From Ziziphus jujuba (lineage: Eukaryota; Streptophyta; Magnoliopsida; Rosales; Rhamnaceae): 64,000 bases of DNA. Made by a program: the position numbers and the translations under genes. The notes below the pieces were generated by a model. The model had not been told where the DNA came from and ran no database searches. It saw only the letters and a program-made list of their open reading frames with translations. Positions 1 to 12,598 of the stretch are shown here, in pieces. Where the stretch lies: the NCBI RefSeq assembly GCF_031755915.1, contig NC_083387.1:8190501-8254500 (forward strand), read 5' to 3'. Each line of letters opens with the position of its first letter. The stretch's first letter is position 1.

Positions 1-63
1 ATGTGTTTGAGATGCTTTCTTGAATCAATTTGGTTTATGTTCTCAATTTCGTTTCTATTTCAG

Positions 64-1799
64 ATAATTAGACCTGTTCGTTCTAGGCACTGTCCTACTT
101 GTAAACGATGTGTGGAACAGTTTGACCATCACTGTCCATGGATATCCAATTGTGTAGGGAAGGTAAGAAGTTGTGATTACTACGTTAGTGCAAGAAAAAG
201 TAGAGTTCGTTAGTTGAATACTTCTAGAATGGCTTAGTTGTTTCCAGTTAAGATATCGTGGATCAGGGCATAAGTTCTTTCCAAGTCCTGCCTCTGAGAT
301 TTATTCTTTTTTTAGTGCTTTATATTTTTACCATTTTCAAATTTTTAACTACATTTATTACTTGGTCTGACCCATGCGAGTAGTTTTTCCTTTTGAATGG
401 ATAAAACGCTACTTTACATCTTATGATTGTATCAGTTTTCTTGTTTAGCTTTTTCTTCTCACCAGCTTCACTAGTCTTACCATTATGTATCTTGCAGAGG
501 AACAAAAGAGATTTCTTTATTTTTATCTGCATGGGAACATTGACATCATTCCTTGGTGCCGCCGTTGCTGTTCAAAGTATGTGGACTTTGGCAAACTAGT
601 CTTGCAATGACCCATGCTATATTGTGATAATATGTTTATACAGTTCACTTAGGAGTAATACAATTATAATTTTCTTGTGTCAGGGATTTGGACAGCAGTG
701 CCAGCATTGCCAGCTGAAGGATCCTGGATTCATCAAGTGATAGTCCAATATCCGGCTATTGTTACATTTCTGGTTGGGGATGTCGTTATCTTGATCGCTG
801 CTACAACTCTGACCACTGTGCAGGCTTATCAGGTAGTTACTAGATCGTTACTTTATGTATTTATGTGCCTCTTTTTCGGTTGGAGAGATTGTTTGATATG
901 TTCTAATGACTAATTAGTTTTTACAGTTTGCTGGCCTCAGATTGGGATAAAAAAACATGTCTTGTGCCCTGAATGTCGATTATTTAAAATTTTATCATTA
1001 AAACAATTAACTGAAAATAGCTGGGAGTAGATGGCAACAAAACAAAGAAGCATATAAGGCATAAGAAAAATATTGAAATTAAGATATGATTATAAGATCA
1101 ATGGAGTTAAACATGTTATCTATGAAATAAACCTCATTAAGTATTGTTCTTGTGTTTGAGTATATTATTCCTTCTTCCTCATACAACCTACACCTCTCAG
1201 TTCAAAGATATTAAAGCACCCTCAAAGCGATGCTACACGAAACTGGCCTCAATTTATTCCTAACAAATAGCTATGCCAAGCAACAAATGACATCAAAACA
1301 AGCCCCATAAACCCTTCCCTACAGGAATATAAATGGAGAAGGTAGACTAGCTCTGCCGTTTTACTACCTACACCTCTCAATTCAAAGATATTAAAGCACT
1401 TTAAGGGATACTACACGATACTGGCCTCAATTTATTCCCAACAAATTGCCATGCCAAGCAACAAATAACATCAAAACAAGCCCCATAAACCCCTCCCTAC
1501 AAGACTATAAATGGTGAAGGTAGACTAGTCTTCCCCATTTTAATTAAGCATTAATAGTCAATATCCTCACAATTGGCTACCTTATCTAAGCCTTTGCTTT
1601 CTTAGCATTGCCTTTACTCTGTAGAAGTCTTGGTTTAATAATTATTTTTACTTCTATGGAAAAGCCAAATTAGTAATAGTAGTATCGATCCCTCGGTTTC
1701 AATTTTATTACATCTATGGAATACTTTGTTGAGAAGTTGCTATTAAAGAATGTTTAGCAGTTAGTTTAAAGATGTTGCAGCTTCCCCCCCCCCCTTCTC

Positions 1800-1839
<40 letters not shown>

Positions 1840-2279
1840 TACCAATGCTATGGCTTATCCTTAACACTATTTTTGGAATTTTTCAATCTTCTAATAATGG
1901 AAAAGAGAATGTATGACATTGATTAATCAATTGTATGTAGCAAAAATGAGTAAATTTATTTTAGACTTAGAAAGACCTCAGGTTGCATTTAGTTCTTTGG
2001 CTCTTAAGATGTGTCCTGACAAGGTTAATTCAGTCCATGGAGTTAGGTGTTAAGTTACTAATGGATTGAGTTTTCATATCTGTGAAGCAGATAGCTCGTA
2101 ATATCACCACAAATGAATCTGCAAATGCTATTCGATATGGGTATCTTCGTGGACCAGATGGGCGGTTTCGTAACCCTTATAACCATGGATGCCGAAAGAA
2201 CTGCACAGATTTTCTGATCCAGGGCTACACAGATGATAATGAAATTGCTTGGCCTCCATTACAGCACGTTACTAGTTAG
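64..2279 (+). CDS. PAT23: Protein S-acyltransferase (DHHC palmitoyltransferase), PAT23-like, last four exons
   Basis: This is the 3' part of a DHHC S-acyltransferase, which attaches palmitate to cysteines of membrane-associated proteins, usually at Golgi or plasma membrane. Four exons with GT-AG borders and matching phases are visible: 64-162, 498-576, 684-832 and 2091-2279 (TAG stop). Exon one holds the cysteine-rich domain with the catalytic DHHC (DHHCPW). Exons two and three encode the next two hydrophobic membrane segments, and the last exon has the TTxE-type ARNITTNE motif and the conserved NPYNHG...NCTDF tail. The short C-terminus and the [11 protein letters not shown] context fit the Arabidopsis PAT23/TIP1 ankyrin-DHHC class rather than shorter PATs. 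The ankyrin N-terminus would lie upstream of the window. The fourth intron is about 1.26 kb and contains repeats. No lesion is seen in these exons, so the gene looks functional. Confidence 0.88.
1187..1535. repeat. Two-copy tandem repeat, 180-bp period, inside an S-acyltransferase intron
   Basis: Two adjacent, roughly 90% similar copies begin with CCTACACCTCTCA at 1187 and 1367. They share long stretches around CAAAGATATTAAAGCAC and CTGGCCTCAATTTATTCC. They lie wholly in the last intron of the PAT23-like gene. No coding content is seen. Confidence 0.85.
1799..1839. repeat. Compound (CT)n(AT)n microsatellite
   Basis: A CT run passes directly into an AT run within the last intron of the S-acyltransferase gene, next to a C-rich stretch at about 1783. 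Confidence 0.9.
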
Positions 2280-4629
2280 TACTTTGATCTTGTGATTTTA
2301 TGTTGGTTTTACCTCTATATTAGGTGTTCTATTGGTGCTTGGTTTGTGGATAATGATGGGTAATCTTGTTGCTGAAGCTACTTTAAATTTTTGTCATTTT
2401 CTAGCATAGCTTACATTGCTGTTGTATATACGGAAAAACTTTGTTCACACTTGGACATACACACTCAATTTTCATTTTACCAAATGTATGATTGAAATAG
2501 TGAAATATAAAAGAATTGAATATATTCTTTTTTTCTCAGAATTCATTCTAAAAGGAGAAGAAATGAAATTGCATCTCTCCTTTATTAGTTGTATACCAAC
2601 TTTGATTTCAAATAAAATTGTGAAAGGATAGCCAATAATTTTCTATATAAAATTTGTACTATAATATGATTTTTGAAAATATGAATGCACATTTTCTTTT
2701 TCGTTGTTTCCAATATGATAAGAAAACATTTATGATCGAATATGCTGTTGTATCATTTTTACAAGTTTAAGACTGAATGTCCAACGTAGACTACAAATAC
2801 TATTCTGACTCCACCGACCTTTTTCATTAATGGCCTCATTTCTGATGTCTTGGCATTAAGACCTTGCATTATTATTGTTATTATTATTATTATCATTTTC
2901 ATTATTAAAGGTATGGAAATTCGGTGCCAAATTAAGAACAGAAAGAGTTACATATTCATCTAACTTTTTTTTTTTTTCCCTCCAGTTTGGATGTTTATGT
3001 GCATCATCTTCATTTTTGTATTACCCAAAAAAAAAAAAAAAAAAAAAATCATCTTGATTTGTGAATAAAATTAATCATCAAGTAATATTTCCTTTTTCCA
3101 TTTTTATGTAACTAAATAAATTCACAATATCCAAGCAACAATTGCTGAAAAAAAGTTTTTTATAAACATCAAAACCTTTTTTTTTTTTTTTTGAATGAAC
3201 AACATCAAAAATACTTTTGTTTTAAAAGAAACATTAAAATCTTATTGCTATCATTTTTCTTAAGGAAATTATCATTGATATTTCCACTAAAATAATATCT
3301 AAAATCATTATTATGAAAACGCTGTAAAAATTCGCAATCATCAATAATGGATGGATTCCTTCACTTTAGTTTGCCCATTAATAGAGTTTCCCTTTCTTTA
3401 TCTGTTTGTTTATTATTATTATTTTCTATACCGTCTTTTTTACATCATATGAGATTTTATTACTCGTCCAATAATAATGGGAATAAGAAATTGTTTGACA
3501 AATTTACCCAAAAAAAAAAATTGTTTGACAACAAAATAACATAGAAGATACATATTGAATGAATAGACACACACTAGGTCTCTAATCCTAAAAGCTAAAG
3601 ATGCAAAACTCTCCCATTTGATTTCTTTGATTTCTCTACAATTTGGAAATTACAAAATTCTATCAGAAGAACACAAAAACCAAGATCTTTCTTGGTACTT
3701 CCCACCCAAAAAAGAAGAAAGGTCCATGGGGATCTGCTTCAATATTTACTGTTTTAAAAAAATTAAAAATAATAATTTGAGGGTGGTGAGCTGGTCTGGC
3801 AAATGCTTTGCTACACGTCAGTCAGATAGTTGGAGTCAGCTGCGCTGATAGCACCATCTTTTTCTAGCTAGAAACAATTATTGTACAACAATTCCAAAAG
3901 CTTCATTTTCTTTCACTTTTCGTACAGCTTTTTGCCCTTTTTGGTTTTGTCGGTACACCCATTTTTTTATGTAACAGCCAACAATCATTCTATAACAATT
4001 ACAATATCATTACACTGTTATATTTATTAACTATTTCAATCACCTTTTTGAGAGGGACCCAGAAATCAATCAACAAGCACTGTAACCATTGCGGAGCTTC
4101 TTTTTGATTTCCAACTCCTTTTATTGGACGAAATATGATAATTATATATACATATATATTCATAGAGGAGTATTTTATGATGTGTATATACCTAGTTTTT
4201 TATTGTATGAACGTTTTTTAAAATAATGATTTAAAAATATATATATATAGTTAATAATATACATGAAAATGATGATTTTAAAAAATCCTTGTCCATACTA
4301 TATATAAATACCATAATTTTTATAAAATTGTCATATTTGTTAATCTCCACACAATAAAAAAGTACAGAAATCTATACTATAAAATTCTTTTATATATATA
4401 TATATATGTATATAATTTTATTAAGGTAAGAACATATTTTTTTTTTTTTATTATGATAACGTGGATAAAAGGATTCAAATTTGAATTGATTTCTAAAAAA
4501 CGGTAGAGTTTATTATTGGACTGTCCATTAAGTATGGTAAAAGCTTTATGATCAACTTTTTTTAAGATGAAACTTCATGAGCAGTATAAGGGAATCTGTC
4601 ACGTCTATCACATATTAAATATATATATA
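2280..4629. other. AT-rich intergenic DNA
   Basis: It starts with the S-acyltransferase 3' UTR. After that I see only poly(A/T) tracts (about 3029-3048 and 3177-3192), an ATT-rich run at about 2869-2909 and short AT microsatellites. No gene is supported. Confidence 0.6.
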
Positions 4630-4908
4630 TATATACACGACCGCCAATGTTCACACTTCTCCCATGGGTGAGGTTTTGCGTTCGATTCACCTAATAATAA
4701 TTATTATTATAATAATAACAATAATAATAATAAAATGAATAATAAAAATTTTGAGAAACGTAAGAATCAACCATTAAAAATAAAACAAAAATTTTAAAAA
4801 TGTATATATAATTATTTGTATTATGATACGGATATTATTACATTGGAAGTCCTTGCGCAAAATCTTAACGGATACACACATAGGCGCGAGGTTCTAGGTT
4901 CAATTCAC

Positions 4909-4949
<41 letters not shown>

Positions 4950-5095
4950 CTTTTTCTTAAAAAAAAGAAGTTAGAATAAATCATTAATAATAAAAATAAA
5001 ATAAAAATATTTAAATAATGTGTCATATTATTTGCATGATGATATGAATTATTACATAGAAAGTCCTTCAATAGAATCTTCATGGATATATATAT
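4630..5095. repeat. Imperfect tandem repeat, ~217-bp unit with an (AAT)n tract
   Basis: Two diverged copies are visible. Landmarks recur at fixed offsets: GTTCGATTCAC near 4680 and GTTCAATTCAC near 4898, each followed by (AAT)n; and CATTGGAAGTCCTT near 4841 and CATAGAAAGTCCTT near 5055. The GGTTCAATTC motif resembles a tRNA-type B box, so a SINE origin is possible but unproven. Confidence 0.6.
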
Positions 5096-5634
5096 ATATA
5101 TAGACATACAAATAAAGTTCTCATCAGGTCTCTGATATATTAACTGTTGAATTTTTTTTCTTTTTGTTATTTTTATTGTGTAACTTCTTTTTTTTTTTTT
5201 TTTAAATAAATTCAAAAGGGGATTTTATCATTAGATTTTGAATTTATAATGTATGAATTATTATCGGTAATCATTTTCAACTAAGCAGCTTGCTAGTTTT
5301 TGTTACTTGTGTTGGAATATATTTCTAATCCGGCCTCGTGAGAGTGACCCATCACCCAAAATAAATAATCATCTAACATCAACAGCTATTCGACGAAATT
5401 ATTTAATATTATTTACTAATGTTGGATGTGTCCGCTCCGAGTAAGAGCGACAGATTGTAGTGTTACTCAAGAGTTATATATATATAGGAAGACCTTACAA
5501 GTCGTAGTATGCTACAATAATTGATCACTCGTTTTAGATAAAATAAATGAGAAGGAAATGGCAGATATTATAACGTTTGAAACCATATGACATCACATTT
5601 TGAATTCTGATAATTAAACATAAGAATTCACAAC

Positions 5635-5673
<39 letters not shown>

Positions 5674-6103
5674 GAGTTCCTCTATGGTAGATAAATATGG
5701 AGGTTCGTAAATTGTAATGCAATATTTAGACTACTTTTAGCTAGGTTTTAATTTATTAATTGTTGACGTTGTTTTTAATAGTTGGCTTAAGTTATGTATT
5801 GTGACTTGTGGCATTAAAATTAAATTGGTGTTCATTTGATATTTGACATATGTCCCCACAAACATAAAATATGAACCCCATCCAATTAACTAAGGTGATT
5901 GCATTGCCTCCCCATGATCTCATCATTTGTGACTCTCCCTTCCCTTGACCTAGGCAGACCCGAAGGTTGTTTCAAATCAAATTTTCTTTTTGGGTTTTTT
6001 TCACTGTGTTTAATTTCGTTTTGGGCCCTCTTGAAATTGTTGCTTTTTGTTTTTGTTTTTGGTGAATAAACTATTGCCTTACATATATACAAATTTTAAA
6101 GTT
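5096..6103. other. AT-rich intergenic DNA
   Basis: It contains an (AT)n(GT)n microsatellite at about 5634-5672 and otherwise no recognised gene or element. Confidence 0.5.
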
Positions 6104-6789
6104 GTAGTACCATCTGCATCAAGATATTGTCCTCTTTGGTTCAGGATTCACTCTCTCTCTCCTTTCCAGGATTCACTCTCTCTCTCCTTTCTGGCCTCAA
6201 GACATCTTGAAGAGAGAGGTATCCACAGCCTATATTGTCCTCTTTGGTCCAGGATTCACTCCTATATTGTCCTCTTTGGTCCAGGATTCACTCCCTCTCT
6301 CCTTTCTGGCCTCAAGGCGTCTTGAAGAGAGAGGTATCCACAATCTTATAAATACCGCTTTGTGCCCCTCTCTAACCGATGTAAGATGTTATAATCCTCC
6401 CCCCTTGAGACCCTCTCCTTTCTGGCCTCAAGGCGTCTTGAAGAGAGAGGTATTCACAGTCTTATAAATACCGCTTTGTGCCCCTCTCTAACCGATGTGG
6501 GATGTTATAATCCTCCTCCCTTAGGGCCCAGCGTCCTCGCTGGCACACCGATCCGGGTCCGGCTCTAATACCAGCGTCCTCGCTGGCACACCGATCCGGG
6601 TCCGGCTCTAATACCACTGTAACAGCCCAGTACCACCCGCATCAAGATATTATCCTCTTTGGCCCAGTGTTCACTCTCTCTCTCCCTCCTGGCCTCAAGG
6701 TTTTGTCAAAACGCGTCTTGAAGGGAGAGGTATCCACAGCCTTATAAAGACCGCTTCGTGCCCCTCTCCAACTGATGTGGGATGTTACA
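6104..6789 (-). mobile_element. Rearranged TRIM-type non-coding mini LTR retrotransposon
   Basis: Read on the minus strand, 6789-6618 is a 172-bp LTR starting TGTAACATCCCACATC and ending GGGCTGTTACA. It is followed by the primer-binding-site-like TGGTATTAGAGCC and a very short GC-rich internal region. Further left lie two or three partial LTR copies sharing the GAAGAGAGAGGTAT...CTTATAAATACCGCTT...GATGTGGGATGTTATAA blocks, with stuttered CTCTTTGG..CAGGATTCACTC segments. There is no coding capacity. The termini, PBS and tiny interior match plant TRIM elements. I could not find a target-site duplication, and the left boundary is approximate. Confidence 0.75.
6531..6616 (-). repeat. Exact 43-bp tandem duplication carrying the TRIM primer binding site twice
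   Basis: The 43-bp unit starting GCGTCCTCGCTGGCACACCG occurs at 6531-6573 and again at 6574-6616. Each copy ends in GGCTCTAATACCA, the complement of the tRNA-like PBS, so the element has two primer binding sites side by side. Confidence 0.9.
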
Positions 6790-8364
6790 ATGTCATTTGG
6801 ATTATATCGGGTTTGGAAATTATACATATGTTTTACTAAACGAAAACAAAACTCTCATTTTTGTAACTTGTAAGAAACTTGTTCAAGTCATAAAAATATA
6901 TGATTAATAAATGTATTGGCAAGAACTCCAGTTATATTAATTTATTTGGAGTTAAAATAACAAATTTGTCATTAATTAGTAGTGTTTCCAAAGTTCCTTT
7001 TTGGAAATGCACCTTGAAGTGAGACACAAAAAAGGGGAATATATATATATATATATATATATATGTATTTCAAACACCTAAAAATTTTTGAGGCGTTTTA
7101 CATAATATTGGTTACTCCCTAAGGGCTTAATTTGACCTTCTTTTATTCACTGCATAATACATATATAGCTATCCATAAAATAGGCTAACTTATCTCTTTA
7201 TTAGTGAACATTAATCGGAACTTTGAAGTATCATAGAGTTTGCTTGGTGTTGATAGTGGCTTAGTACTACTTTTGAACATTGAAACCCCAAAAGCCATGA
7301 AACCAAGGGGTACAACCATTACAATAATCATCATGTGAATATTCTCAATTTTCTATTTGAAATCAGTATCCAATTATGGACAATTGAATATAATGGTAAG
7401 AAGAGACTCACAAAAACACTTACATATAGTTTCCCACACGAGCAAACGACTTCAAGTTTATTACAATTTAGAATTCTCAATTTATAAAGTTTTGGTTAAA
7501 CAGTTTTCTTAGTTCCCGAATTATGCTTATAGTTGAACTTTGATCCTTAAATCTTTTTTTTTTTTTTTTTTGGCATTTGATCCCATAATATCATGTTTTG
7601 CTACATTTTGGTTTTTGAATTATTTTTTATTTAATTTTAGTAGTTTTGAGAAATATAATACACGTACTGTAACAAAAAAAAAAAAAGTTACAAAATTAGA
7701 CAATCTCATAAGATCTGTGCATGTTTTATCAACTACATTGCATATTTGAGAACTGCTAAACAGTAGATAAAAAAAAATACTTTATGAAACAAAGTACATA
7801 AAAAAAAAAAACTAAATTTCAAAATCAAAATGCAAACAAAGAAAAGTTTAAGAATCAAAATGTAATTTTTTATATATATATATATATATATATAAATAGT
7901 TGAAGGAGTAACAAAACTAATAGCTTTAAAGTTTTTTCAATCTACCCTTTGTAAAAAAAGAACATTAAATGCACCTAGGACCCTCAGATTTTTATAAAAA
8001 TTCAGTCAAAACCCTTGCTCAATAAGTCACGTGGTTATGTTTGTATTGGTTCCTATTAACTCAATTGTCTTATATTTATAGGTTTGATTCAATCATAAAA
8101 ACTATTAAAAATATATATTTAAGTCCAAGTCACGTATAAAATCTTAACCTTGGTGAAATTATCTTTCCCAAACTTTAATGATGATGAATATATATATATA
8201 TATATATCAATTGTCATTTTATAATTTTTACCATTGAATATAGTAAATAAAAAGGCAAATGGGCCTATAAAGATGGAAATTTAAGCAATTAAATTAACTT
8301 TCAAAAAACTTAAAAAAGAAAAAAGAAAAAAAAGAAAGTTAACCAATATATAGATGATAATCAA
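6790..8364. other. AT-rich intergenic DNA
   Basis: Long T and A runs (7554-7571, 7674-7686, 7801-7811) and AT microsatellites (about 7041-7066, 7869-7895, 8190-8208). No gene is seen before the minus-strand SAUR. Confidence 0.5.
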
Positions 8365-8691
8365 CTATGAACAATTTAATGCAGAAATAAGACTGATGAA
8401 GTAGTCTAAGCTGCATGGAATGGTGAGGCCTCCCATAGGGTGGTCGAATCCATATTCTTCTTCAGCTCGATCTAACAAATCAAGGAAAAGAGGATGGTTC
8501 AAATAAGATATTGGAACAACGAACCGCTTCTTGCACGTTTGGTCTCCAACATAAACTGCAAAATGGCCTTTTGGAACATTATTTGCATTTGTAGTAGTGG
8601 TAGACGAAGTTTGTGATCTTGCAGCTGATGAAAGTGTTTTGTGAAGTTTCTGCACTTTTGCATGAGCTATTCCCATCAATCGGATACCCAT
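8365..8691 (-). CDS. SAUR family auxin-responsive protein (small auxin up RNA)
   Basis: A single-exon gene of 108 codons. It has the SAUR core: [11 protein letters not shown] around residues 39-49, KKRFVVPISYLNHP, the [22 protein letters not shown] block, and a C-terminal ISALN. SAURs are short-lived proteins that bind and inhibit PP2C-D phosphatases and so activate plasma-membrane H+-ATPases to drive cell expansion. The start at MGIRLMGIAHAK is preferred; an in-frame ATG five codons further upstream (8706) is also possible. The serine/threonine-rich linker (TSSTTTTN) and the MGI start set it apart from the other SAURs here. It points away from the array and is the outermost gene before the first segmental duplication. 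Confidence 0.92.
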   Translation of the reverse strand: MGIRLMGIAHAKVQKLHKTLSSAARSQTSSTTTTNANNVPKGHFAVYVGDQTCKKRFVVPISYLNHPLFLDLLDRAEEEYGFDHPMGGLTIPCSLDYFISLISALNCS

Positions 8692-8846
8692 AATTTTTTT
8701 TGGCAAAAGATTTACAAAGAACAGAAAACCGAAATGTGTATATAAAAATATTCACCTGAAGATAGGGTTTTGATTTGGAGAATACAGAAAAGAAAAGAAG
8801 AAAGCTTTTGAAGCGATTTTGATGCGCAAGACTTTGGAAATGTGGG

Positions 8847-8857
8847 ATATATATAGG
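8847..8857 (-). promoter_or_regulatory. TATA box candidate of the minus-strand SAUR
   Basis: Read on the minus strand this is CCTATATATATC, about 155 bp before the ATG, leaving a leader of roughly 120 nt, usual for SAURs. The equivalent site in the orphan promoter copy (near 16397) has changed to GTATCC. Confidence 0.5.
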
Positions 8858-9002
8858 CAGAGAAGGGTCAAACTTTAAATTGGATAAAACGTGTACAAAG
8901 TCAATAGAGATAAGTAAAAAGACCAATTGAAGAAAAAATAAAAAATAGAAAGTTAATATACTCACATGGGTTGCCTTCCTCATGTTCAAGACACTAATGT
9001 CC

Positions 9003-10760
9003 TACCATTTTGACAAACATTATAAAAAAGCTATGGCATTTCTTTGCAACTTGTCAGATTAAAAAGCTACGTGTATATATATATATATATATTTTGTATT
9101 ATATAAAATTGAAACGTTCTATCTTGTCATAAAATCATTTCCTTGGTCATATGCATATCTATTCACATTCGTTTTGCTTTGTTATACATAATTATAGCAC
9201 CGAACTTGGATTTATATATTGCTTTTTCTCGGTAGCTTCTTTTTTCATTTTATTTTTTTCTTTTTCTTTTTTTTGATGCCAACTAGCATATTAAAATTTT
9301 CCTTATAGTGATTATGAGCATATAGCAATATACAGGGCGTCCTGGGTTCCATAACCAATTTCCTTTAATTAAACTGGCATTTTTGGAAGTTTTTCGCCTG
9401 GGCCTGACACCTACATGTCGCGCCTTTGATCATGACAACGTTATCATTTTTTGATTAATCATGACAACGTTATTATATATATATATATATATATACATAC
9501 TAGAGTAGTAAACCAAGTTAATTTTAAACAGTTTCAGAAGAATATCTATTCAAAATATCTTCTTATTCGAAGCCACAGGAAAAAAACAATCTAGTCACAT
9601 ATTTCAGTCTGCTTATACATGCCAATTATGTATTGTGTACAGGGAAGAAACAAATTAAAGTTCCACCAATAAAATTCCCTTTTCGTTTTTTGGTAAATGT
9701 ACGTTCCACCAATAATATATATTGTATATATAGCGATATATCCCTCTTTAAGGTTGAATTCCCTCTTTAAGGTTGAATTTTTTTTTTTTTTTAATTTATT
9801 GAAAGTGTTAGGGTGTGAGGTCTACTAGTTTTACATTAGCCAAACTTAGAATCCTAAGAGCATCTCCTTAATGGCATATGCCATCGCCGAAACGTTGTAT
9901 GGTAGCACTTTTTGGCTATGCCAATGGCAATAGCTAAATTTGCCATATTTAGTACTAAATTTGATGTTAAATTTGCAATTGGCAATTTTGGGTATAGTCT
10001 ATTATAACAACTTGAGAAGCCCATCACTATTTAAGTTATAATAATTTTACTTTTTGTGGTAAAAGTTGATCCAATCACCAACTAGTAATATTTATAGTTT
10101 GACAATATTATATTTTAGCATGTAATATTGAAAAGTTAAAATTTAACTTTAACATTGATATTTATCAATGGTATTGGTGAGCCAATATTATTATTATTAA
10201 TTTTAGTATTAATTGATTAATAATAAATTTTTTAAAACTTACAAGTAATTAAATTAATTTATATTTTAAAATTAAAAATAAATTTATTTTCAACAAAGTA
10301 TATAATTAATTTCGATAATTTATCTCATGCTTTTTTTTTTTTTTTTGTTTGAAAGAAACTACTTCCCATCCTACTTTTACAAATACTGTGGATTAGTTTT
10401 TTCAGTTAGATCCACAATTTTTACCTTTTATACGTTACCAGAACACACAATTTTTTCTTTTTCCGAGAATTTAAATTCTCTATAAGTTTGATACTTTTCT
10501 AAAATGGGTCTAAGGGATAGATTAATAAGGTTTGACTTACTTTGTTACTTTCTAATAAGGGTCTAAGGGATAGATTAATGAGGTTTGCCTTAATCTCCTA
10601 GAAGATTAATTAATTGCAATTGTAAATATCAAACAAGTCTTAATTTGATGGTTAACCCAATCTCATGAGAGATAAATTTGATAAAGTTTGAAAAATCATG
10701 TAACACACCCAGACATACCTAAATATGTACCTTTCAAATAAGAAACTTTAATTTGGTGCG

Positions 10761-10792
<32 letters not shown>

Positions 10793-11042
10793 TATGATTT
10801 TGGAATCTAAAATATTAGTCAATATTTCAAGTCTCTGATTGGTTGGATAGGAATTGATTTGAAAGTGGAGTTTCTATTGATAGCGTGCTTCTGTTGGTGC
10901 AGTATACATGGTACCATTTGGGTACGTACCTTCATAAGTTAACCCATCCGAGCCACTTGCTCACTTGAGTAAGGTCTTTGTAAGCCATAGTTTGGTCGGT
11001 CTCTATTGAGACCAGTAGATCGTGATGACTTGGTTCCTGCAA

Positions 11043-11076
<34 letters not shown>

Positions 11077-12567
11077 TATAATTGTTACTGTGCTCGACTT
11101 TTCAAATATGCGGATAAACAAGTTTTCAAAATTGGAGGACAGTTTTGGGCGGTTGAATTAATCCAACGGCTTAGATGGTCTTAATTATTAAGACTAGGAA
11201 AAAAATAAATAAATAAATATTAAATTTTTGGAAAATAAAAAAAGGGAAACACGTTTTCTGGTCTTAAAAAATCTAGCATAGCTTGGCAATGGAGAAGGGT
11301 AGACATAAAGATATATAGATGTAGAGAAATGGAGTTAGATATTCGGTGTTCCAATATTTCAACTTTTTTTTTTTTTTTTCACAAAATCAATTCTTAGATT
11401 TTTTTTTTCTGTTTTTAATTAATAAAAACTATTTGAGCCATTGGTTTAATCCATCGGTCCAAAACTATCCCAAAATATTGAAAACATGTTTGTCCGCATA
11501 TTTGAAGTTGCGGATGTACTGTATATGTTGAAGCTAGGCTTGTATAAGTCTTCCTTTTACCATTCTCGTTAATTCAAACTCATATTCCAAATGATAAAAA
11601 AATTGTCTTCAATTAATACGGTGAACGGTATGTATTACTTGATATACCTTGCTTCTAATTACAATTCACAAGTCTAAATTGTTTTAGAAAGAAACTTTAA
11701 TTAGCAAAGTGTCATTTCCCTACAACATGCCTTGCCCCATTTATATAGAGAAGCAACACCATATGCAAAAAATCATTGTGCCAAAAAAAAAAAAAAAAGG
11801 AAAAAATTTCGTCAAACCCAATACCACCTCACCCACCCAGTAGAACTGTCGGCTTGGTTTAGTACAATAATATGAGAGTTTTAAATTCTTATAATAAGAA
11901 TGAAGGATATATGAAGCATATGTTTGTAATTTTTTCAAGATTCAGGAAATGAACATTGATGAAAACGATTGGAATTATATTTCATAAATTTAAGCTTTTG
12001 TCATGTCCACTATATATTGTCCTATATATTATCATATTCTACATTATAACCCACTCGTTTACTCACGTATATACACATCCATACACGCGTGTATATAGTA
12101 CTATATATATAAGAGGCCATGAAAAAGAGATAAATAAGAAGCGTGTGATGTGGGGTTGAATTAATGAGGTAAAGACATCTCCATATTAATCATAGCATGG
12201 TATAATACATTGTAACGGGGATGGAAACATGTGTGTGTCTGAGGGCCCTGCCCTTCCAGCTTCCTTATTTCCTCTTTTAAAATCATGTACGGTCAAATAG
12301 ATTTCCATGTAAAGCTAATTCAAAGATAGGAATTTGTCCCCCCACCCCCACCGGTACTTATGAAATATCAAATAGTTTTCGCAAAAAAAAAGAAAAGAAA
12401 TATCAAATAGGTTTCCATGTAATCAATTATTACTATAATAGTTTAATTCAAAGCTTTATATATGGCATTTACCTTACATGGAATAAATATAAATTATCTT
12501 TAATTAACATATAATAAACTCAAACAATAACTTCGTATTTCGATTAAAAAAAAAAAGCAATAATTTC

Positions 12568-12598
<31 letters not shown>

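Noticed and set aside
4880..4910. tRNA-like B box GGTTCAATTC
   Set aside because: No A box at the right distance and no foldable cloverleaf; kept only as a remark on a possible SINE origin.
5534..5722. ORFs with Tyr-Ile or Thr-His runs in AT/GT microsatellites (also 4865-5215, 10939-11121, 13141-13410)
   Set aside because: They are translations of simple repeats.
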